64,000 nt of DNA from Schistocephalus solidus (Eukaryota; Platyhelminthes; Cestoda; Diphyllobothriidea; Diphyllobothriidae), in NCBI GenBank assembly GCA_017591395.1, contig WEDG01002512.1, forward strand, positions 42,872 to 106,871, given 5' to 3'. Each line of letters opens with the position of its first letter. The stretch's first letter is position 1. The translations under genes and the position numbers were made by a program. Under the pieces are notes generated by a model. The model made no database searches. It was not told the origin of the DNA and worked only from the letters and a program-made list of their open reading frames with translations. This document shows, piece after piece, positions 54,204 through 64,000 of this stretch.

Positions 54204-56164
54204 CTGTTCCCCAAAAAAATTAATCCAACTAAAGGTGGAAGCAAAACCAGCCCAATAGAAACTCATAATGATTAGGGTCCTCCTTCTCCGTGAATGAATT
54301 ATGGAGGACAGTCTGGGGGGTCTAGCGCATTCGAGAGGGAAAACATGCTACAGTGAGTGAGCATTGCAGCAGAATTATGACCACTTTCGTTCTGTTTACG
54401 TATCAGTGCCCCCAAAACGGGTCATGTGGTAGATGCGCTGGACGAACATGAGGTGTCGGTTTAGATCAGTGCCTGGTAGGCGTTATTTGGGATGCGCTTC
54501 CATAACAAATGCCGCACATCGCAGAGAGGGGTGAGGTCGTGGCACGCGTGGGTCACAGCCACAAGCATCCTATCCAGCCTCACTCTTCTTGACTCTATCA
54601 TGACACTGGGCAGAGATGGGTGAGGGAAAAGAGCGTGCGGTAGATGCAGTGCAAGTCTACAATCATTCAAAACCAATTTACGCGCAAGTCACCATCTCTG
54701 CATCCCCAGGCTGTAGAACACATGGTAGAGAGCAGTCGAACTGTCGTTTGCGTACCAACAAGACTGGGGTGGAATGGCCATAGCTGGAGAGGATATGGTC
54801 TTTAAAAGTAGCGACTAGGTCGTATCTGGGTAAGTTGGGTTAAATTGTATGTGTGCGAGATGTGAAAAATGGGTCGGGGTTACACAATTAATCCATATCC
54901 CATACTCTCCTGCCACTGAACCAATCTGCTTCGTTATACCTTGATGATTACTGAAGAAAGAAGGTCGGAGATGTCATTCGTGGATTTTCCGTCCAACTTG
55001 ATGAGGTGCATTATTGTGGTTAGCCTGTTTAGTACGACAAGTCATCGTTTATCCACCATAATTCGTGCAAATTAAACATCGTCTTCGTATATCTTTGTGC
55101 CACCTTCTGCCTAACTCCTTGCTCGCTTCATCATACTGATTCAGCCTTACGTGGGATTAGAAAAGTAGTGTATCTGATACGAAGTTTTATCCCTTTTTCT
55201 GCTATTTACCCATTGAGCTGGTCACTTGTTGAGTCTTACATTCTTTCTTTACCCTCGTAGTCCTAAATTCCTCAGTGCTGGTTCGTTAAAAAATAGCTAA
55301 AGACCTAAGTAAATGAGAAGATCCGCCTTACTCTCGCTTCCTTTTCTTACGGGCGGTCTGGAAATTTCCGTGGAATGGTAACGAGGTTTGGCACAGCCCC
55401 TGGCGTGGCATGAGAGGCTTCGTCTGTCAAGGACTGAGACAGAACTCCCACAGTCCTGCCAGTGCATGCTATGGGCCAGTTCTGGCCACCTTTGTGGAAA
55501 GAAGCTATCAAAAATGAACTACTAATTATGCCCAGGGGTGGAATCGTATAACAATGGCTAAGAATTCTAACAAAGGCAATCATATACCAACATATCGGTC
55601 AGGGTTAGTGTGCCCGAGCAGACTCTTTGCTTTGGCGTTTCAATGAATGGGACCTATTACGAGCGATCAGTTGCGCGGAAGCTTTGCTTTTGAAAGTCAA
55701 GCTTTCAAACCAGTGGACACATTGAAAGCATGCACGTTTTCATCGCATAAACTGCCCAAATACATAATCTTTCTTCAGCTGACTGAAAAGCCGAGGTTAT
55801 ATGAGAAGACCAGGATACCACTGAAAAATTATTGACCGCAAAGCAACCGGTAGACTTTGAAGGTTACTATACTGCCGGAGATGCACTGGCTTACGTGTGG
55901 GAAAACAATCAGCAAAGATCCAAAAATTGACGCCTGGTTAGTTTTTGTGGAATGGGGTCCGCAAAAATCGAGCTTTATTACCTTCAGGGTCTATACTACT
56001 TAGCCCTGCATTCGACCACATACACAGTAACTTCAGGGCTATGAAAGTGGTACTTTCTTCGCTCGGGTACGCATAAGTATATGGCCCTATAACAACCTTG
56101 GTTAAGTTGAGCACTAACTATGCAGTTGATCTTACTTCCACGGACATTGTAGAAGGTGCATCTC

Positions 56165-56272
56165 AAGACTAACTCGGTCCTGCGGCTCAGGAGAGACGGA
56201 CAACAATCGGGAATTTAAGGACATTCCTTTGCGTGTCCACTGGATCGTTCAGGTTCGAATCCTTCACTTGAT
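56165..56272 (+). repeat. possible SINE head with exact box B
   Basis: GGTTCGAATCC at 56252-56262 is a perfect box B. TGCGGCTCAGGAGAGACGG upstream (56182) is a weak box A. No tRNA fold was recognised. Confidence 0.3.
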
Positions 56273-57746
56273 GATACATTCCTTCTGACAACTAAATTAC
56301 ATATCTCATTAAACTTTAACTACAATCCTGAATTATGCTGAAACAGGGTTGTTATACTTGAATATCATGCGGCTTTTTAATGAGTGTCCTTCCGGCAAGT
56401 TTGCAGAAGCGTATTCGCTAAAAATGTGTCCATAATTATTCGGAATTTTTCTAGTGATCTCATAAATCCATTGCATTTTAACCAGAAAGAATACACAACA
56501 TACCTTGTTCGGTACGCGCTCTTGAGTGAATTACACAATTTTCACCTTTTTATAATAGGAAATAACAGCTTTCAGGATGTAATTTTAAGATTTTTAAAGG
56601 GCATAAATTGTTCATTTACATAACATCCTATCTGCCCGTTCATTAATGCTACTTTTGAAGTATTCAAAGTGATCCATAATCACAGTAAAGTTTTTTATCA
56701 CTAAATGGCATCTTTTCAAGGACTCAGAGGAATGCATGATTTTTCTTAGATGGACGGTACACAACTTGTATGCTTGAAATGCTTAAAGCATGGATAACGA
56801 AAAATCCGGTGCAAAATCGTTTGAGAATTACAAACCCCTCTTAAACCTGAAGACCCGTTTCCTTGAGTACTGAGGTTTATGGGTTTCCTTGGGTGCATTC
56901 CCAAGGAAGCTGTCAGTGAATCCTTTCACCAGGACGGCATTTTCCGTCCAAGCGTATCCACTATTTGTACGAAGGGATGGTCGAATGGAATTCTGTGACC
57001 AAAAATAATTCAACAGAAAATTTTTACGACCGTTCGATTGATGTTGCACACTATAGCTGAAAACCCAGACACATGTTTCACCGATTGCCTGCCACTGTAT
57101 GGCACAGCTGCGAGGAGCTCGGTTCATCAGTGGGTCCTCCAGCCTTTTCTGTGTGCTTTCTGGTAAATACTTCATTTTTGAAATTTCAGCTCTTTTTTCC
57201 TCAGAAATTAATTCGGAACTTGGAGCAGGTCAGTTTATTTAAGGGCCTGTAGGCACACACCGAAAATTTGAGCCAAAAGTCTAGCAGCCACTGGGCTTTT
57301 TAGCTAGTGTCTGTGTTGCCAGTATAGGGAATAATTTCATAAAGTTATACTACCGATTGCCACTTGGCAGCTTGTGAATATTTCACAGTTATCCCACAGT
57401 GACTGATGGATTTCGGCCCAAATATTTTATAATCAAATTTCGGTCTGAGTCTATACATCCCTGAATATACTGACCGGTTCCAGGTCTACAAATTAATTTC
57501 TGAGGAAAATATAAAACCTGAATTCACACTCCATTTCAAGCGGGCGAACCTATTCGGTTTCCAAGAAAAAAAAAGATTTTAGGTCGTGAACATTAGTGCT
57601 CGTGATGGAATAAACAGGGGAAATTTAGGGGTTTCTCAGGTCAAACCACGGTCTTTATAGTGTTGTAATTATAAGAGGCAGACCCTTGGCAGGCTATAAT
57701 GCTCACTGTAGGATTAGTATGACACCCTCCCTCAAAAATGGAAGGA

Positions 57747-57772
57747 ATATATATATGTATATATATATATAT
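57747..57772. repeat. TA microsatellite
   Basis: ATATATATGTATATATATAT: a short AT repeat with one interruption. Confidence 0.9.
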
Positions 57773-58704
57773 GACCGTATGAAAACCAGGCAGGCAACCT
57801 AAACTGCATTAACCCCACCTATCTTTGGAGAGAAGTCACCGACACTGGGTCCCTGTAAAGAATGGAAGTGCTCTGAGCCAAGGTTATGCTGAGAGAAGTA
57901 ATAATGCGATGAACTTATGCGGACAACCGAAGCGTGCTTTGAGAAAGCGACTTTTCTGTGAAGACGTTACTCCACGGCTGTGATGATATAAGAACAGCCA
58001 GAAATCCTCTTCCAGGATTCTCTTTATCAACAAAAACCTATTGAACTCTGGCAAAGAGTCATAGGTTCGGTCTACTGCCGTGAAGACCGAAACAGTTATC
58101 TTCGAAACTGAGACATTGGGGATGTCAAAGCGAATCGACAGGAGCGCTAGACGTGAATGAAGAGGGACCAATGTCGCAAAAAAGGCAACGTCTGACCCCA
58201 TGCTCTCGTGGTCAACTGACATTCAGGGGGACGGCGAGCATTTATGCGCAAGACCGTGACCGTATACAGTAAATTACAAAGTCCTTTCGCACTGTTTTTT
58301 ATTCCTTACCTAGGGGTTGCCGGTGTGTGTACAGCACACAAGTAATTCTTTTACCTCATACCAAAACGAAACTGAAGAACAATTAATGCAGTCTCTATGT
58401 GGTCAAAACTTCATCCTTTTTCCAACGGAAGCAATCTTCATACTTGTCTTTGTATAATGTGGTCACTCGTTTTGTTTGTGTTAACTAGCATTTTCATCAT
58501 GCATACTCGATTTAAATTTTAGCAAGCTCATCATCCTACTTCCTTTTATTGTTTGTAGGGAGTCTTCCATAGGTTCATTTGTTTGCAGAATACGTAAAAA
58601 CCAAAACTCTTTTTAACTACATCTTTTGTAGTTTAATTAATTCTGTGAATAACGTTAGATTTAATTAATGTCCTTATTTTTACGTATAAAAAGAAAACAC
58701 TCAC

Positions 58705-58792
58705 AGGATGCTGCCTCGTGATTCGTGCTGGCCAGAGAGCCTGCAGCTGGGAAACCGTGCTGAATTGTTGTCACCATTGCCATTAAATCGAC
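58705..58792 (-). CDS. Shank: candidate SHANK exon between SH3 and PDZ
   Basis: TTTGTTTTCAG precedes GTCGATTTAA (58792) and the donor CCT|GTGAGT is at 58705/58704, so both splice sites are strong on the gene's strand. Of the three frames, one has a stop; one reads RFNGNGDNNSARFPSCRLSG, then QHESRGSI; the other reads VDLMAMVTTIQHGFPAAGSL. The first would join the candidate exon at 63959 in phase. If it also uses the internal acceptor at 48995, it reads directly into the PDZ. With the standard acceptor at 49019, one frame gives TAG at the junction and the other shifts. So either an exon is missing or the internal acceptor is used. Splice-site strength and strand are evidence; the frame is inference. 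Confidence 0.5.
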
Positions 58793-61700
58793 CTGAAAAC
58801 AAACATTTCTGAGTTTAGTTAGACACTAAATTGGAAAAAAAGCTTGATGCATATTTTTTTCTTAAATGATGAGCAGATTGAAATTGGATAGCATTAGCAG
58901 TAATGAAGAATCAAGGCACTAATGAAGGCAAATGTAACGATGTCCCATCACTTGGTACCCTAAAGGGACAAAGTGGACTTATTACCTTCTGAAGTATAAG
59001 CAGATTATTTTCTTTGTAGTGACGGATTAGTACTTATTTCCAGAGTAAGGGTTATTGAGAAACGTCCAGGTTGACTTAAGATCTATATTTCTGTAAATCC
59101 GAAATTACCGTTTTACATTTGTCCCTTACAACATAAGAGATGGAATCCTCAAGGGTTGCCTAGTAATGTATCTAAGGTTGTTCCTGTAATTGTACATACA
59201 TAGGTATACAATTTTGGCGACCTCACACAGGCAAACTAAGCCTGAATGGATGACCAGGACCAAAACTGTGCTGGCCTTTATTACTGCCTTGTATGGCCAA
59301 AAACAAGAAAAGCCCGTAAAGTAATTCGCTTGCGTCTAACCATGCGTCAATCCAGTATATTCAGAGGTAAGAGTTTTCACAAAATTCGTGGCTGAGGAAC
59401 TTTCACCGAGGAAATGCAATTACTTGATGCCACGTTACCAAGATATAAGGGCGGGGTCTTTACATCTGAGACGACGAAGTGTAAAGTCTGTAATAAATTT
59501 TTCGTCTTTGATCTTTACTAAAAATGAGAGAATATTTTTTCGGTGTTCCCAGGCAATATAAGGTTAGTTGACGAGGTCGACCCTTAGGGAAGATATTGAA
59601 CTGAACATTTAAACATTATGTGGGTAAGCCTTTTCAGCAAAAATATTTTTAGTATTGTTAATCCACACCCGAAAAATGAAGCAAAAAGAAAATGAAAGGG
59701 GATATAATTGGTTGCGCATCCCAGCGAAAATATTCTTGCTCTTATTTTTACAATGCCGGGAAACAAGACGTCTACCACGACGCCTATACAGTCCGAGTTG
59801 CGTAACTTTGCCTGAATGTATCTCATGAATATTTAGGACAGCATTAGGACAGCGGGCTACCATCGAGAAACCTTCCGAAGTCAAGAAATGTTTTAGGTAG
59901 ATGCTAAAAACGCAAATGTTTTTCCAAAATTCAAAGAAAACGCAGGTTCTTGAGATCTTGCTTTTTAGTTTCCTTTAGCGACCTCTGCCTCAATCTTTCC
60001 AATAATTAAAATAGGCTTTCGATGAATCTTTGCGCACGCAAGTCTTCTAGTTTCTTACTCTTTATTGCATCTAAGTTAGGGACGAGGATCCCAAGTAATA
60101 CTTGGCGTATTCTTGCAAGGTCATTCAAGGTATGTGTTGTTCGTGCTTTTGAAACCTACAAGGAAACGTTTAGTTTACATTTTAGCATTTTTCGAACGGG
60201 TGAGTGAAATGGGTGAAATGCATAAGTACATAGGCAACCATTAAATGGAAACGGCCACACAAAGCATGGTGCTCCATGCACGTGTGCACTGTAGAGAAAA
60301 ATCGCTCGAAAAACTACCTCATAGATCGGAAATGCAATGTCTGGCTTTATCAGAAACAAGAAGGCGTAATAATATGTTATCATCATAAACCCCGTTGAGC
60401 AGACGTCTGCATATGAGAGCATTCATACCTGCATACACAGCTGAGGAGCCAAGTCAAAAAAACCAAAAAGGAGGATAGAGCATTACCGAACTATTGTCTA
60501 TTCGGTTGTGTTACTGAATCTACTCTATAAAGTCACAGAGACGACCTTATACCGGTCAGATCAGAATATGGAAGTTTTCTTTTTGAGCGCTGCTTTACCA
60601 TTGAAATTCCGTGGGTGGCAACGCGCTGATGCTTAATCCAGTAGGTGTACCCGACAAAAATGAGCATTTGAAATGACTCATTTGACATCTTCAGTCCGCC
60701 ATACCTAAAAACTGCTGGAAATGGTAATTGATTAGTAATTGTTAAGTTACTAGTCGATTACTGTTACCATCAGAGCATCTACCCATTTCTATCCTATATC
60801 AGGCTGCTTTGGTTGCAAATGTGTTCTGCTATTGCCCATGTATTATGCCACCATCTGCCCTTTTCAATAATCACTGCTTGGATCGTGCCAACCGTACATG
60901 CAAAACCACTAGCACGCACTTAATAATTAATCATTGATATCGTTAATCATTCATCATAAATTGGACGTACAAATATCGCATTTATAATTCCCCATGAAGT
61001 TATGTAGAGTATATTAGTTAACCCTGAACATAAGCAGACATTGTCGATAACTTTGTATGTGCTGGCTAGCGCTTTACGTGTCTGGTTGGTGGTGCAAACA
61101 TTGGCCACCTCTGTCAGTCACACCTCCGTTTATCAGATCACGAGTAATTATAGTAACTAGGCCGGAAGTTGCTGTTCTATCCTCTCTTGTCATTGTCGTT
61201 ATTTATTCTGTATAATAATTTCACATTTGAAAGCGTTTTGTAAGGGCAATTGCTTTGGATACAGACGAATATCTTCCGATAAATGGTCGTTAACCTCCGT
61301 TCTGCTAATCGGTGTTTGAGTACTAGTGTAAAGCTAGCTCTTTCAGTTTGACCACAATTAACTGCATCACAAACATCAGACGAAAATTTGTAGAAGAGTT
61401 CTCTCATATCCCTAATACTCAACTCTATCCTTAGCGCATAGAAGCTGATTATGTAATTATGTCGGCAGTTTCTGGAGCAAACTGCATACATTGTAAAAAG
61501 TGAGAGAATACAAACAAAGACAAAGGGTGACATGGATGACCATTTCTGGCTTACTGGATGCCGTCAGTCAGTCTTACCCAACGCCAACTTCGGGACACTG
61601 GCGGTTTGAGCTCGGAGTTTTTTGGTTATTACACGTTAGTAAATTGAATCCATTGCAATTGAGCCACGTTGTGTATGCTTCCGACAAGGATTAAAACCAG

Positions 61701-63052
61701 AATGGCCATTTTTAGCCAGCTCACGGGCGCTGCTAAAGATTCGTCACATCAAATTCCGATGGATTATCCCATTCTATCTGACTACGTCTACAAGGGGCGG
61801 GTACACGTCTGCTTGAGTTTTCGGAGTAATCGATTTTCAGATTTAGCGCCATGAATCAGGAGCAAATCGCCTAACAAAAATAATGGAGTTAAATAAAAAA
61901 GACGAGGAAGAGTGAGGAACTTGTCATTTCTGACCAGGACAGAAGGATGAAAACGGGTCGCGCAAATGATTTTTAACAGGCCACACCCCTGCAAAGCACA
62001 TATGGTCAGGAAAAAAGTCTATGCAAAATGCGCAGATGATCCACAGATGGATTTTAACTAATGCACTTGCATCCTCATCAAACGGGGTTTAGTCTTAATT
62101 TTTAGAAAAACGTGAGAAGATTTGGGCATCTGCTGTTTCTAGCGTCTGTATGCTTCTTCCAGTTAGCAGTAATTTAGTGCTTTTCACTCGCTTTTATTTG
62201 AAAAGCACCTTTAAAGCTACTACCGAGAAGGGGGTATTCTAATAATTTCAAGTTATTTATCAAGGAAATGTTTACTTCCGCTGATTTTTAAAACACCTCC
62301 CATGGAAAGCTCTGCTATGTTTATTTGCTTTGCTTTATATGGTATAAGTAATCAAACGTTTCTTATCGAATCATGCATATATAGCTGAAGAATTATGCCC
62401 AATATGGAGTCAAATCTGTAAGTATGCGTCATTAGCCCACAGGCTGTTGACAGAACTGTTTTGTCTCAACGGGCCCAGTTAATGCAGCACTTAATCGTGC
62501 TTTGCTGCAATATCTTTTGATAAAAATTGGATAAAAAGGATAAATAATGCAGTTTGTCTTGCATTTAGCTTCGAAATTCTGTGAACTCCCCTGGTATTAT
62601 CTTTTCCCGATACTCTCTCAAATGTTCGCGTCTGCTGTACTCCCGCTAATGAACAATTGGTTTACTACATGAACACTGTGTTGAGTGCCATAAACTTATT
62701 GCATGTGTAAATCACTGTAGATCTTGTATTAAAAATTAAATGGAGGAACAACCCTATTTCTGCCTCACCACATATACTCTGAAATATTTAAATGATCAGA
62801 CGAACCAATATCTACAGACAGTAATGCATTATTGACAAAGACAATGGAGACTGGAATGTCAACATCTGTTTTATTAGCCATCATCAGCCAGCCATAGCCA
62901 AACCCAGATGCCTTAAAAGAAAATTGAGCTGCGGGCTCCTTGTGATAACTATTGCAATCGGGTATATTATAGGTGGTAAATAGGCGCTCACTGATCAAGT
63001 TACAGGAAAAAAATCGTCCTGTCGTTCAGGCAACAGCTGTTGAGCGGCTATT
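58793..63052 (-). other. SHANK intron or upstream region, about 4.3 kb
   Basis: It includes an imperfect palindrome (60722-60771). Minus-strand frames such as 60156-60422, 61177-61533 and 62765-62998 show no SH3, ankyrin or other recognised domain. Confidence 0.5.
60722..60771. repeat. AT-rich imperfect palindrome
   Basis: TGGTAATTGATTAGTAA is complementary to TTACTAGTCGATTACTGTTACC with a 6-base insertion in the right arm. Confidence 0.5.
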
Positions 63053-63291
63053 ATTTAGAATTTAGAATTTATATTTGGTTAGCACCGGGAAGGTACTGTC
63101 TAAGCAAACATTAGTAACGAAATAAAGTTATGACAATGTATGCAGATAAAATGTACAAATTCATAACTTGTCCTGCTATGTCAACAGTTAGCAATGTTTT
63201 AAAAATTAATGGTGAACTAGAAAAATAGGCAGTGAGCTCCCTAACATGAAAAATGGAGGCAGGAGTTCAACAGGCCTTCATTTTCGAATAG
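63053..63291 (-). repeat. 3'-anchored retroposon, copy 3
   Basis: Read on the minus strand this matches the last about 240 bp of the repeat at 24938-25333, including AACTGTTGACATAG.AGGACA and TTTATTTCGTTACTAATG. It ends in ATAAATTCTAAATTCTAAA. The 5' part is missing. Confidence 0.75.
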
Positions 63292-63958
63292 AATTATATT
63301 ATAGGCAGAGATGCAGTGCATTGCTTATAATATACTGGCAATTGAGCACCTGCTGGTGGGGTACAAGATAAAATCCCAAAGTCCGAGGGGACGAGTGTGT
63401 CCGGTAACTTGATCAGTGAGCGCCTCAGTGCTACATATATCAATATATTTCAAACAGTATTAGACAAGCCTCCACAAACAAGGAAAAAAGACATGCTCTG
63501 ACGGAGAATTTTCCCAAGGACGTTACTCTTACGCCCAGACACAAAAATTTAAATTAGGCTATGATAAGGGAAAAATTTCAAATTCGTGCTTCTCAGTTTC
63601 GTGCCCAAGGATAAAAAGGAAATCCATCCGCCTCTCCACTCAGAAACACTTTTCGATAATCCGACTGATAAAGGTACTTGCATGCTTTAGCGCGCGTTCC
63701 CATTTCAGTTCTTGAGCGCAGGACACTGAAAGAATCGCTATGCTCCATTGGAAGAACCGTAACCCCTCTTCAATTTTATACCATAATAACTGGCCGTAAT
63801 AATCATTCACCTGCCAGGGTGTGTTTTTGTATGTGTTTGCGGTGTTTAGGAGTACTAGATAGGGGTAACACCTCACAGATAGCATTTGGTCACTCCATTT
63901 GTCTTGTACAGGTGGTGAATGCTCCTGTGGCCGTCTCTAACTGGTACTTAGCTCTCAC

Positions 63959-64000
63959 CTGAGGCTCCTCGTAGTTGGAGTTCTTCCCAGCGGCCACACC
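63959..64000 (-). CDS. Shank: candidate SHANK exon, possible SH3 end (partial)
   Basis: A consensus donor CAG|GTGAGA lies at 63959/63958 on the gene's strand; the 5' part is beyond the window. One of three open frames reads CGRWEELQLRGAS plus one base. WEELQLR resembles the end of vertebrate SHANK SH3 domains (CVEEVQ.R), and its one-base overhang fits the two-base start of the candidate exon at 58792. The alternative frame reads GVAAGKNSNYEEPQ. Only 42 bases are visible, so the call rests on splice site, strand, phase and a seven-residue similarity. Confidence 0.4.

Larger units (their letters stand above)
49020..58704 (-). other. SHANK intron(s), about 9.7 kb
   Basis: It holds two inverted-repeat elements with telomere-like cores (51988-52361, 53823-54203), GT and TA microsatellites, and a possible SINE head (56165-56272). 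Minus-strand frames at 51321-51632, 52860-53303 and 54461-54676 show no recognised domain. A small exon could be hidden here, because joining 58705 directly to 49019 is not in frame. Confidence 0.6.

Noticed and set aside
51321..54676. Minus-strand frames at 51321-51632, 52860-53303 and 54461-54676 as genes
   Set aside because: No domain, no consistent splice sites; they may be decayed repeats but share no clear motif within the window.
60156..63000. SH3 or ankyrin exons in minus-strand frames upstream of the PDZ exons
   Set aside because: No ankyrin (TALH) or SH3 (ALYDY-like) pattern was seen in these frames.
1..64000. CRISPR arrays, operons or bacterial defence genes
   Set aside because: No regularly spaced repeats and no bacterial gene structure; the window is eukaryotic.

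Overview
The window looks like a slice of a large, repeat-rich metazoan genome, most probably a flatworm (cestode or trematode; a large-genome tapeworm would fit). The reasons are long introns, AT-rich intergenic DNA, many broken CR1/L2/Rex1-type LINEs, Penelope-like elements, tRNA-derived SINEs and degenerate TTAGGG-like tracts. The species assignment is inference; no marker in the window settles it. Nothing here resembles a bacterial gene layout, and there are no operons, ribosome binding sites or CRISPR arrays.

Region 1-31 kb is a graveyard of nested retroelements. In order: a CR1-like LINE (0.3-1.96 kb); two diverged copies of a short coding-like segment (2.3 and 3.3 kb); a second LINE (4.56-6.48 kb) framed by two copies of a TTTA-tailed LINE 3' end; a minus-strand CR1-like element with recognisable ORF1, endonuclease and reverse transcriptase (7.2-10.5 kb); a Rex1/L2-like LINE (12.1-13.55 kb); a Penelope-like element with a GIY-YIG remnant, a TATA box and a hammerhead-ribozyme-like motif (13.6-14.8 kb); a LINE split by a short retroposon (15.4-17.5 kb); and a long plus-strand LINE (19.1-24.8 kb) whose ORF1 is broken by a 1.75-kb minus-strand Rex1-like insertion with a 5-bp target duplication. 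About 2.25 kb of this area is present again at 25.9-28.15 kb without the insertion, so the window carries its own empty site. A second Penelope-like fragment lies at 30.5-31.1 kb.

Region 32-64 kb holds one real gene on the minus strand: a SHANK-family postsynaptic scaffold. Five exons join with matching phases (49019-48933, 46715-46597, 41940-41817, 41680-41454, 33654-32467). They encode a class I PDZ domain, then a Ser/Pro-rich linker, then a long proline-rich exon with poly-Gln and poly-Pro that ends at an in-frame stop. No SAM domain is visible. Two further exon candidates (58792-58705 and 64000-63959) may be the SH3-PDZ linker and the end of an SH3 domain; ankyrin and SH3 exons would then lie beyond the window end.

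The SHANK introns are long (up to about 9.7 kb). They hold at least three copies of one tRNA-derived SINE within 3.4 kb, a fragment of LINE RT, a long CT microsatellite, a 170-bp tandem duplication, two inverted-repeat elements with telomere-like cores, and palindromes, one of which is built from the same motif as the hammerhead-like repeat.
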